64,000 nt of DNA from Berberis thunbergii. Its lineage: Eukaryota > Streptophyta > Magnoliopsida > Ranunculales > Berberidaceae. The stretch covers positions 1 to 64,000 of the forward strand of contig QNQO01000506.1 in NCBI GenBank assembly GCA_003290165.1, in the 5' to 3' direction. Numbering within the stretch: the first letter of the stretch is position 1; each line of letters opens with the position of its first letter. The notes beneath the pieces are model-generated. The model saw only the letters and a program-made list of their open reading frames with translations. It made no database searches and had not been told where the DNA came from. Positions 1-10,626 of the stretch are shown here, one piece after another. The position numbers and the translations under genes are program-made.

Positions 1-183
1 CTTACCAACTTATCACCAGCATGTTATATCGCCATACTTTAAACCCAAGAAAAATACTTCAAATTGAAGGATTTTCATCACAATATTTTGACATTAATTT
101 TTAAACTCATTTTTCATGCAATCCTCACTGTAGATGTATTGATGATAGTAACTGGGTTAGGGTGCATGTCTAATCTGATGCAG

Positions 184-2263
184 GGTAAAGTGCCATTTAT
201 ATCGAATGATGGAATACACGAGCTCCACATTTCATCTTCGCATTGGCTCTTTCGCACGTGCTCTATTGCGTTATTACAATGGCTTTGAGTGGCTTAAGGT
301 ACGTACGTACTTCCTGTATTTAATTTCTCTACTTTTTTCTTACCTGAAAAATAGCTGCTTGCTAGCTAGCTAGGGGATCACTTACTCCCATAATGATGCA
401 TTCAGATTGAATCAAACTATTTTCTTGCATGTTGCATCGCATTCCTCTCAATAGATAAATAATTAATTAGTTATCTCATATTGCAGATGAAAAAATGGAA
501 AGCCTGGGAGAAAGAAACAAGAACAGTGGAGTATCAATATATGCATGGTAATCGAATATTTCAAATTTTTATAGAATTATCAAAAAATTCTCCATCTTGA
601 ATAGTCGAATTTATTAATTCTATTTCATATAGAAAGAAAAAAAAATGTGCGACATATGCAAGAATGTCTACTAATAAATGTTTTCCTTAAATGAAATGTG
701 CGTTTGTACGGCAGATCCAGAGAGGTTTAGATTTGCTAGAGACACATCGTTCGGGAGAAGGGCACTTAAATTTCTGGAGCAAGTCACCCGTTCTCCTTTG
801 GATTGTAAGAGTAACCTTTTTTTTTTGTTAAATAATATATTTGATCATGAATTCAACTCTATCATACATTTTTCTTTGAATTTCTGCAAAGTAAATGATA
901 AGGACGTTGGTGCTTGATTTGATTGCAAATTAATGAATTGTGTGCTGATAAAAACAAATTTTGCCTATTTAAACAAAATATCTGTGACGCCAATGTTATA
1001 TTATCGGAGATATCAATTTTTATTTGATTCATTTTGGGTAGGACGGCTGACTAGATGTGTAATTAATTTCTATAATTTTAATTATTGACGTATCAAGTGG
1101 ACAACTCACCTAAGTTATATTGAAAAAAGTTGCAATTCGCTCCAAGTAGATTGAAAAAGACATAGTTTGACTTGTGAATCAACAATTGGATACCATTCGT
1201 AAATTAGATAGTGATGACTGCTACATGATTAAGTCCAATTATTATATGCATGATTGATTAATCTAGCTAGCTAACAGTAGGTTGCTTATTGTTTCAGGCA
1301 TGTTTCTTTAGACAGTTCTTTCGATCTGTCCCCAAGGTCGATTATTTGACTCTGAGACATGGATTTATAATGGTATGTCGATCGTACTTGTATTTATCAT
1401 TCGTAAAAGTGACTTAATTATAAAAATAAAAATTAAAATTAAAAATGCTTATGATTGACAGGCACATTTGGCACCCCAAAGCGCAAATAAAATTCAATTT
1501 TCAGAAATACATCAACAGATCACTTGAAGAAGATTTCAAAGTTGTTGTGGGGATCAGTCCTGTAATTTGGTTCCTAGCAGTGCTGTTCTTGCTCTTCAAC
1601 AAAGATGGTGAGTTGCATAAATGCATGTGAGCCAGGCCCACAAAGTAGTGGGCCTGTTGTCAATGTCATCGTATGGGCCTAATCTCTTTCTCTCAATTTT
1701 GTGATGAACAGGATTGTATGCTTATCTGTGGATACCCTTTTTGCCATTGATTGTAAGCATCATTCTACTTCATAAAGTTTTGGTTATTTTGATGTGTTAC
1801 CAAAACTACAAGTTGAACGTGGTTACTTGCCCTTGTGCAGATAATTCTATTAGTAGGAACAAAACTACAAGTGATCGTAACAAGGATGGGACTTAGAATT
1901 CAAGAAAGAGGGGATGTGGTGAAGGGTGTCCCAACAGTTCAACCAGCTGACGATCTTTTTTGGTTCAGCCGCCCGCAACTCATGCTCTTCCTCATCAACT
2001 TTGTTCTATTTCAGAATGCCTTCCAAATTGCCTTCTTTGCATTTTCATGGGTAACAAATTGATCCTTTTAACTTCTCTTTAATTAATTCCATGTCTAAAT
2101 GTATATATTAACAGTTTTATAAAAATCACACTTGCAGTATAAATATGGCTTCCGATCTTGCTTCCATGAAAAGTTGGCAGATGTTATCATCAGGATTACA
2201 ATGGGTGAGTCTAAACTATAATACAACATAAAGCATTGCCCAAATTAACGCTGTATGCAAGTA

Positions 2264-2298
<35 letters not shown>

Positions 2299-2970
2299 AA
2301 TTTAGCTAACTAGACCATATCATTGGTATTGTTTTGATCAGGGCGCTCATACAATTCCTATGTAGCTACGTAACGCTTCCTCTCTATGCCTTGGTCACAC
2401 AGGTGAGAAATCAAAGGACCAGATTAATACCTATGTAACCCTTCATTTTAACATTTCATGATTCTAAACACCCTTCTACTAAAATTGTACAAACAGATGG
2501 GTTCTACAATGAAGCCTACAATCTTCAACGACAGAGTTGCCACAGCTCTAAGAAACTGGCACCATACAGCAAGAAAGCAAATCAAACAAAACCGTCGGTC
2601 AGCTACTGTGACACCAATGTCAAGTAGGCCAACAACTCCTACACACAGCACCTCTCCGCTCCACCTGTTACGTTATTACCATAGTGAAGCATCTAGTCCG
2701 CAAACATCCCCAAGGAGATCCAACACCGACCAAGGTCATTGGGAGAGCGAGCCTTCTTCCCCAATGCAGCAACCCAGTGATGGTTCATTGTCGCCTCATC
2801 ACCGTACCCAGAATGATCAGCAAAGAGATGATGCTATCACAGATATTAGTTTGTCTGATATGCCTCCTCTCCCCATACCCATAATAGCTCAACATGAGAT
2901 CATCATTGGCTCGAGTGACCAACACGAAATTAAAATTGGTTCTAAGGAGTTCTCTTTTGACAAGAGATAG
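184..2970 (+). pseudogene. MLO: MLO-like seven-transmembrane protein, clade V type, 3' part with four frameshifts
   Basis: Ten exons can be read at about 184-298, 487-547, 715-804, 1298-1372, 1462-1607, 1712-1752, 1841-2050, 2138-2204, 2342-2402 and 2497-2970, with normal splice signals. They carry MLO hallmarks in order: [108 protein letters not shown] and the calmodulin-binding segment after it. The C-terminus ends in EFSF plus DKR; a D/E-F-S-F box is typical of clade V MLO proteins linked to powdery mildew susceptibility. Family members are plasma-membrane proteins. The reading frame breaks near 230 (one T missing), 761 (extra G), 1483 (extra G) and 2342 (one G missing). Upstream exons lie outside the window. 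Pseudogene or assembly indels are both possible. Confidence 0.88.
2268..2295. repeat. (TA)n microsatellite in an MLO intron
   Basis: About 28 bases of alternating T and A lie in the intron between the MLO exons ending at 2204 and starting at 2342. No function is implied. Confidence 0.9.
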
Positions 2971-4124
2971 CTAAATTGATTTTGTTCTTCTCAATTCCTT
3001 GTGGCACAATTGAGTTCAACAATGCATTAATTTGTAATATAGGATCTTATCATATTGGCAAATGCCGCAGAAATGGTCATCGTTTGTAGCTATAGTGAGT
3101 ACCTGACGCAGGGAAAGCCAGGAATCCACAATGTAATGAGGATTTTGTGCTTATTTGTATTTATGCAGGACTAGGTTCTGGGTAAATGTATTTTTTTTAG
3201 TTGTATATTGTTCCTTACTATAGCTTTATAATATTCATCAAAAGAAAAGAAATTAACCTTATCACTTTGCAAACATGCATTCCAGTAAGAAACTTTTCAC
3301 TTGTGAAATAGTTGAGAGTCACATGAACTGTGTCAATATTGAATTGAGATCTCGCATATACCGTTACCATGGTGTAGCATACAGAAATTCACTGCTGACT
3401 AATGTCACAGTCGTCTATTGATTGTGGAGTAAAGATCATCATCCAAACAGTGGCGTAGATGATCTATAATTTTGACATGATAAAACAAAGGTTTATAGTA
3501 CTTTTTAGTGAAAAATTGTACTCAAACAAAAAGAGAAAGTTCACATTGAATGATTCAGAATGAAGAGTTAGACCACTCCAAGAATTTGATTGTTTCATGG
3601 TAAAAACTCTGTTCTATAGAGGAACAAATTCTTGCATTAACTGAAGATTATAACATGCAGGTCAGTCCTCAGAATAAGAAATTTTAACACAATGGTCATT
3701 TTATCTCACCTCAAGTTCAATCCACACATGACAATCATATTCTAATAATTATACATGCAAGCGAACTCACATAGATTAGTGCACTCAGCATGCAAGCAAG
3801 TCCGCATACTAGCTAACGTCATACCCAAGTAAGTATACAAGTAAGTCTATCATATAAAGAATAAGACATCATCAATTATTTAATTATTTTATTTATATTT
3901 TTCGACAATGATGCAATATACGTGGTCCAACCAAAAGGTTTAAATGAAAGCCTGAGAAAGATTTATTTTGGTTGATTTGAGTTTATTTTCTGTTATAGTA
4001 ATGTATATCTATTGTAAATATTACACATGAATGGTCTCCTAATAAATACACAATGTGTTCCACCCATTTTAATGCTTCAACCATCTATTAGTACATTTCC
4101 CCCATGAGATGGGTATCATTATAA
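2971..4124. other. MLO downstream and intergenic DNA
   Basis: AT-rich sequence after the MLO stop codon. The first 200-300 bases are probably 3' UTR. No coding region is recognised. The stretch contains the first copy of a direct repeat (3573-3690) and ends where the poly(T) tract of the LINE begins. Confidence 0.5.
3573..3690. repeat. Direct repeat, copy 1
   Basis: About 110 bases match 7033-7142 in the same orientation, with gaps. Both contain TTCTTGCATTAACT followed by GATTATAACATGCAGGTCA. The LINE and the foldback element lie between the copies. Confidence 0.7.
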
Positions 4125-4955
4125 TTTTTTTTTTTTTTTAAATTAACCTTCAGTGGGGAGGGGCAACTATGGAATGTCAGACATTCATTACTTATCAAAA
4201 ATTGACTTACAAACGCTACGGAAGTACATTACGACGTTACCCATATTAAAAAACCAAACAAAATTTAGAACAAAAATTGTCCTGAATACAGTTGCCAGAA
4301 TACAAAGCTAATACTAACAAGAAAAGCTGAAAACCCAAATAGGAAAGAATCTAACCATTTGCATCCTGAAAGGAGACAAAAAACCAACATTACCCGTCTG
4401 ATTGAAACACTAGACTGCCCAGCAAGCCAGCACGCTGCAACGCAGAACACGCTGAAACCAACCAGGACAGCACGCTGAGGAGCAGCAGCGCACACTCTGT
4501 ATACAGGGCTCACTCTGTTCTGCAGCGTGCAGAGATCGACCCATCCGCAGTTTCGACATTGAAACGTAGCAGCAGGTCGCCACACGCAAGCCTCGGCAGC
4601 TCAACTCCGAAACACCCAGCACATCACACGCCTACACATAAAACAACACCTTGGATCGCCGCAGAGCCACCAAAGAAGCCAGCCTTGCTGACTGGTTTCA
4701 GTGTCGGACTCTGCCCATCAAGTTCAACCATAACCGTTCAAAAAAATAGAAAAACTGCATCTACTCTTCCCCGTGGCGTATGTATGTCATATGCCAACGG
4801 TCAAGCACATTCAAGCCTGCCACTCTCCTAGGAAGATCATTCACATCGAAAGAGACAGTCCTATGATCTCGCTGTGCTCTATCTGCTAACGCATCCGCCA
4901 CCGCGTTGGCATCTCTATAGATATGTGTGCAGGCTAGAGTCATTTGCACCGCCAA
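4125..4955 (-). mobile_element. 5'-truncated LINE fragment with RNase H remnant
   Basis: On the minus strand, 4761-4958 encodes THIYRDANAVADALADRA. This is the H..R.aN..AD.LA motif of the RNase H (RVT_3) domain found at the end of plant L1-type polyproteins. About 600 bases follow it without a clear reading frame, then a poly(A) tail, seen on the plus strand as a T run at 4125-4139. The insert is bordered by CATTATAA at 4117-4124 and 4956-4963, which fits an 8-bp target-site duplication. CATTATAA also occurs inside the neighbouring tandem repeat, which weakens that call. Only the 3' end is present, as usual for incomplete reverse transcription. Confidence 0.68.
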
Positions 4956-5090
4956 CATTATAACTTAGTAGTGGGGTACATTGGCCTTAGTAACTTAGTA
5001 ACTTACTAACTTAGTAACTTAGTAGTGGGGTATATTCGCCACCATTATAACTTAGTAACTTGTCCAATTCAAGTAGTGGGGTATATTGGC
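4956..5090. repeat. Short tandem repeat array (AACTTAGTA / AGTGGGGTA units)
   Basis: Three irregular units share TAGTGGGGTA followed by ATT and GCC, separated by runs of the 9-base motif TAACTTAGT. The array lies between the LINE and the foldback element. Confidence 0.7.
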
Positions 5091-5123
5091 CTTTAAAACA
5101 AAAATTATTTTTTTCGGAAAATG

Positions 5124-6297
5124 ACTTTTAGAGCCTACTTTTTCACAAAATAGGCCTTTTAGATACCATAGTTGATGTAATGACTAATTTGTGCCTATTT
5201 TTATACTTTTATGACCAACAAAGACTTTTTTATTAACCTAAGTTAACCCATAAAATTAAAAGACATCTTTATCATTCCTAAACAAATAGAAAACCCAATT
5301 TACATTTTGATGACCAAGAATGACTCTTTTATTAATGATTTTAATTATTATCAACTAATTGTTTTCAATGGTTGGCTAGGCTATATAAGTTGATGAATTT
5401 TTTGCATTTCATTTCTACAATCACTTCTAAAACATATTTAATTGAGCCAAAGTATCACAATTTTTTATTATTTATTATTTATTATTTTTATTATTGTTTT
5501 ATTTTGTGTGTGTGGGGGGATCATAGTCCTTACCTATTAATGGAGCCAAAAATATCATTAACTTGTTTTTTTTTATTATGATTTTTTGGTGGGCATGATT
5601 TTAGCTATGAAAATATCATAGTGTTTACCTCTTAACTCAAATTGTTAACAACCTCAAAACTTTAAATGTCAAAAAATTAAGAAAATTAGTCTACATGAAC
5701 AATACTCAAGTTTTTTTTTTCTTACAAAAATAAATATTTGTGAAACAGATAGTGGATTCAACTATCTATCATTTGGGATACATCAAAGCTGGCAAAATCA
5801 TTTCAAAAAGTAACAGGTGAAGTTGAGGAGGCTGCCATGAACAACAAAAAACTATGACTGATCATTGCAGTGAGATAATGGGCAATAATAATAATAAATA
5901 TAACAATAATAATAAATAAATAAAATATTAAATAAATAAATAAATAATTGGAAAAATGTGAATACTTCTGACTCCATTATACATGTTTTGGAGAATGATT
6001 GTAGAAATAAAATTTCAAAAATAATCAAATTACGTAGCCTAACCAAACCAGTGAAAATAATTGATTAGTCATAATTAGAATCATTAATAAAAAGTCTTTA
6101 TTGGTTATAAAAGTGTAAAAATATGTTTTCTATTTATTTATTATGAAGGGTAAAGGAGTCTTATCATTTTATGTTTTAACCTAGGTTAATAAAAGATACA
6201 TTGTTGGTCATAAAAGTATAAAACAGACACAAATTAGCCACTACATCAACTATGATACCTAAATGATCTATTTTGTGAAAAAATAGGCCTTAAAAGT
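5124..6297. mobile_element. Foldback DNA transposon (MITE-like) with ~400-bp inverted arms
   Basis: The left arm (about 5124-5510) is the imperfect reverse complement of the right arm (about 5885-6297). Both arms contain the motif TTTTTCACAAAATAG near the outer end, then ATAGTTGATGTA, TACTTTTATGACCAACA and TTATTAACCTA. The centre of about 370 bases is AT-rich with no coding capacity. The ends read roughly ACTTTTAAGGCCTA. I could not fix a target-site duplication, so the superfamily (Mutator-like or hAT-like) is open. Confidence 0.8.
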
Positions 6298-8593
6298 TTT
6301 TTTTTCCTCCCTTTTATTTGGTGTTTAGTTATTTGATCTAGGCATGCATAACTTTTTTATAGTTACTAGGGCTAGGGGGAGGGTGCTAGCATGACCATTT
6401 CTTTACTACAACACTTCATCGGATGATTACAAAGGAAATTGTTTAAAGCTAGAAGTAAATGTACATGTGAGATGTGGGAGACTCATACTAAACACACTGA
6501 AGGTGATACAATTCAAAGGAGATACATGGATGTGTTATCGAAAAAAAAACACAAATGAGGCCACTATGGCTTTTGGTGCAAGATAAAACTCTTAAAGATG
6601 GGCAATTTGTAAGACTAGACCTGTAGGGGATGGCTTGCAGAGGAATTAGATCCATATAGACTTTGTCAGTAAGTCGGGTCCTAGACTGTCATGAAAATTT
6701 TATATTCTAGGATGTGGTGATGATTAGCGTTTATAATAAACTATTATGTGTTCAACACCATTAATGAATTAGGGACTAGTCAATCACTGTGTGATGATCT
6801 AAACAAACGTCTTCCTCAGACATTACAGAGAAGGTGGAGATATCACAAATTGGGGAAGGATACTAACTTTGTGCCCTGTCGCCTATATGTGGCCGAGTCG
6901 GGGTTAGATTTTCTCTTTTTCTCAACCTATGCCTTGTATAGTTCTTGTAATCATGCCAGTAAACAACTCAAGGGTTGAAACATACGGTCTAAAGAAAGTT
7001 AAGTTTACAACCCTCTAACTCAACTAACTTCAAACAATCAATGAAGTCAAGATTTTGATGGTTTCATGGTAAACTCTGTTCACAAATTCTTGCATTAACT
7101 AAGGATTATAACATGCAGGTCAATCGAGAGAATGAGAAATTTCAACTCTAATGTCTCTTCACTTGGTCTAGCTATTACATTTCAAAGTTCTCCATTTTCA
7201 TGCTGTAGTTTCAGTTTTCCAAAGTCTCCAAAGTCCTCATCAAGTTACAGGATGATGATGTTTATGCAGTGTTTCGCTTTCATTACTGATCATACCCAAC
7301 TGTAAGAAAGAACAATTCATGAATCTATTTTTGTTTTCAAGTAATAGTGAACATTAGCATACATTTTATATTGTCGTGTATCAAAATCAGAAATATAAAT
7401 TTGAGAGCATGTTAGTCCTTGCACTGGATGCATTTCACATTTGCCTTTTTCCAATATTGACACAATTGCTAGAGGCCTATTATGGATATTAATGAGGAAA
7501 GGAAACCTTGAAGCATCTGTTAGGAATGCGATAATGTACTTTGAAAGCTCAATCAAATCCCAAATTTGGTTTTATCTTGTCCATAAGAGATGCTTACAAG
7601 TTCTGTGGGATTGGTTACAACTCAATAAATACGCGAAACTAACATGTGTCATGTGTGTCGCAAGTGATCTCGAATATAATCATTCTTCTCTGCCTTCCCT
7701 ACACAACCACATCTGTTATATCCACCAATACAATGAAACTAATGCAGGGATTTATGAGAAGGTTGAGTCAACAATTTTATGGAGTTGTATGTGTTGGAGT
7801 TTTGATCGTTGCAACCACTGTGTATCACTTTACCCATGTAAAAGAAGATCAATCTCCTCACCATTGCAAGCCATCCATGTATGCAACTTGAGATGTTGAC
7901 AATTTGACATGGTGCGTGGGGCTGTCTTTGATTACCCACTCCATGTCTTTGTCATGAAATTAACTTAACGTGTAACTTGTTAATTGCTGAATCCGGTTAT
8001 TCTTCTCTTCCATATACATCTACTACATGTACCATAGTAATATTATTTATTTAATTTCACAATGATTTTTCAATGTCGTTATCTTAAATAACGAAATGCG
8101 CTAAATATTTGGTGAACTGATCTCCATAGTAAATACCAAATCATCGTCACAGAAAATTGGTTATTCATCTCTATGTTATATCCGTAATAAGAATTTGTAA
8201 AATGAAAAGTAAGAGTAGCGAGTGTGAGTAGCGAGTGTGTGTATGTGTTAACAACTCCCCTACTCTTTTTAACAAAAAATAAATAAATAAATAAAAAATA
8301 AAAAGCTGCCCTACATTTTCAGATTTTGGAATATTTGCACAAATTAAAATTCTTCTTTAAGATAAAGATGAAAGTGAGGCCCCTCATAATTCATAATTAG
8401 GCATTTGTTGGGAGACAAATCCAAAAGCGACTTGTTGAAGAGTCGAATCATGAAGCTGGAATACTAACTAGTCTCTCACCCAAAGTCATAAAATTTCACA
8501 AAAGGTAATGAAAATACGGTCTGATTCCTAAATTAGTAGAATTGAAAACTTGGGGTAGACACGATAACAATACCCATGTCGAACAACAATACT
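6298..8593. other. Intergenic DNA, no recognised gene
   Basis: Several open frames of 60-150 codons occur (for example 7441-7899), but none matches a family I know or shows a consistent exon pattern. The segment includes the second copy of the direct repeat at 7033-7142. A short hydrophobic frame at 7735-7891 (GVVCVGVLIVATTVYHF) could be a membrane segment but has no supporting context. Confidence 0.4.
7033..7142. repeat. Direct repeat, copy 2
   Basis: Matches 3573-3690 in the same orientation. It lacks about 15 bases present in copy 1. Confidence 0.7.
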
Positions 8594-8779
8594 CACTATT
8601 AAAAAAATCCCCTTTAACGACGATTCGTAGTGCGATGAGGGAAGTTTTTTCGCTCAAAATTATCTTGGCACGACGACATATTTAATATCGTCACGCTTTA
8701 CAAAAAATAGCTAACTATTTAACGCGACGAACTGTTTCGTCGCGTAAAAACCTCTTTCGCGACGAAGTTAAAGCCTTTC
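8594..8779. repeat. CACTA left subterminal repeats (outer part)
   Basis: Degenerate copies of CGACGAA / TTCGTCGCG in both orientations. These are probably transposase binding sites. The block is interrupted by the MITE at 8780 and resumes at 9823. Confidence 0.75.
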
Positions 8780-9822
8780 GGGGGTGCATTGTATATGGAT
8801 TCTTATGGAATTGATAAATAATTTTAAAAGTCCACAGACTCTTTAAATTGTCCACGGACTTCTGCTGATTTCTTAAATCTATAAACTTTTGCTGCAGACT
8901 TTCTAGAGATTTATGAAAATCCATGGACTTTGTATGAATGAATTTTACAGATTTCTAATTATTTGCAAGATAAAAAAGAAATTGGTAATGACATATCCTC
9001 TAACAAACCAAATATATTAGACATTAGAGCGTAAGAAATTTTACAAACAGCTGGTGGGCCTTATTGCTTTGATGGATTTTGTTTATTATTAGACATTAGA
9101 GAGTAAGAAAGGGAACATCTGCAGATTGAAAATGGGTTTTGGGTTGATTCATCTTCGTCTCCCTTGACTCTCCTGAATCTCTTGTACAGTAACACAAAGA
9201 AAAAACACATAGACAAGAGGGAACAGGAAAGTAACACAAGGGTAACATGGGTTCAACGATAGATGATGGAGATTGTAAGAAAGCCATGAAATTCGTTCAT
9301 TTACAGAGAAGAATAAGAAGATGTGATAAAAGAGAGTTTTTGGTGGAGTGTTGTGTATTTTGTATAAACGTAAAGGCAGGTCAGTCATCTCTTTCTCTCT
9401 CTCTCTCTCTTGTGTTTATGCAAAGATAGAAAAATAATCGAGAAAACAAGATAATGGGAACCAACCTCTTTGCGGTTGGCACAAGGAAGAACTATGGGAG
9501 ACTTTTTTCATGTTGAAATCTTTGATATGGAGGCTGACAAACTATTGAACTTTGTTATTTATACCTAACACTACAAAGTTCATGAGAATCCAAATCCATA
9601 AATATGAATGATATTTTGAATACCCTAAAACTTTTGTGGACTTTCTGAAATCCATATTGAATACCCCTAGATTTTGTGGATTTCAAAAAGACTTTTTAAA
9701 ATTCTGATTGAATACCCCTAGACTTTTGTGGACTTTTTAAAATCCAAATTGAATACACTTGAATTTTCAGAATCCATGGAATTTATTAAATTGCCCACAA
9801 AATCCAGATACAATACACCCCC
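8780..9822. mobile_element. MITE with GGGGGTG termini nested in the CACTA left end
   Basis: The element begins GGGGGTGCATTGTATATGG and ends with the inverse of GGGGGTGTATTGTATCTGG. It is bordered by TTC on both sides (8777-8779, 9823-9825), a 3-bp duplication. These ends and the 3-bp duplication resemble PIF/Harbinger-type MITEs, which more often duplicate TTA or TAA. Subterminal tandem units of about 60 bases containing GAATACCCCTAGA lie at 9600-9780. No transposase is visible; a short (CT)n tract sits near 9393-9410. Confidence 0.75.
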
Positions 9823-10260
9823 TTCGTCGCATACCTAATATGCAACAATGTGTCGTCGCTTAAAACCAAATATTTTGTCACCCTAAAATACCTAAGGCTA
9901 CGTGTCGACTACTTTGAAGGACCAAATTGAACATCCTCGGGCGACAAACTGTTTCGTCGCCTAAATATATCTTACGCGACGAACAGGAAGCCGTCGTCAC
10001 ATAAATAATATGCGACAAAGTATTGTCGCTTAAACCCAAATATTTTGTCGCCTTAAAATATTTATGGCTATGTGTCGGCCACTTTGAACGACCAACTTGA
10101 ACATCCTAGGGCTACAAACTTTGTCGTCGCCTAAATATATCTTACACGATGAACTGGAAACCTTCGTTGCATAAAGTATTCACAATAAATAATCGTCGCT
10201 TAAAGCGAGCAGGTTCATCGCCTAAAACATCCTAGGGCGACGAACGGGGTAGTCGCACAA
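9823..10260. repeat. CACTA left subterminal repeats (inner part)
   Basis: Two longer tandem units (about 9870-9990 and 10050-10150) share CTACGTGTCG-like, CTTGAACATCCT-like and AAATATATCTTAC motifs. Each also holds several GCGACGAA / TTCGTCGC motifs. Confidence 0.75.
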
Positions 10261-10626
10261 GCTCTGACCTATTCATCTTATCCACGAATTAGAATAATTA
10301 GATCTGCGTTTTTAACTATTTTCTCCTTTCATTTTATTCTTTTTCTCTGCTCGATTGATTTCTCTCACTATATACTCCAAGCTTCCAGCACTTAATTAAG
10401 CTTCGTCCTCTCTTTGCGTCGCTGGCGCCGGCCACACCTCCAATCGTCTCTCTCTTTCACTTGGAGAACGGTGAGGAAATTGCTAATTTTTTTTATTTTA
10501 TTAGAAATTTCATGAAATTAGGTTGCTATCATGTGGATTTTTGGGAGTGTCTCACATTGTTTTTCGAGTGCATACTAGATATTTATTAATTAATAATATC
10601 TACATCGTCTACTTGAAGAATTGTAA

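Noticed and set aside
2448..2651. Minus-strand frame opposite the last MLO exon
   Set aside because: Antisense shadow of the well-supported MLO C-terminus.
5372..6046. Two mirrored open frames on opposite strands (about 5372-5581 plus and 5852-6046 minus)
   Set aside because: They encode similar peptides only because they are the two arms of the foldback element.
7441..7899. 152-codon open frame, the longest in the 6.3-8.6 kb stretch
   Set aside because: No recognised domain, no codon or splice evidence; overlapping frames on both strands are equally open.
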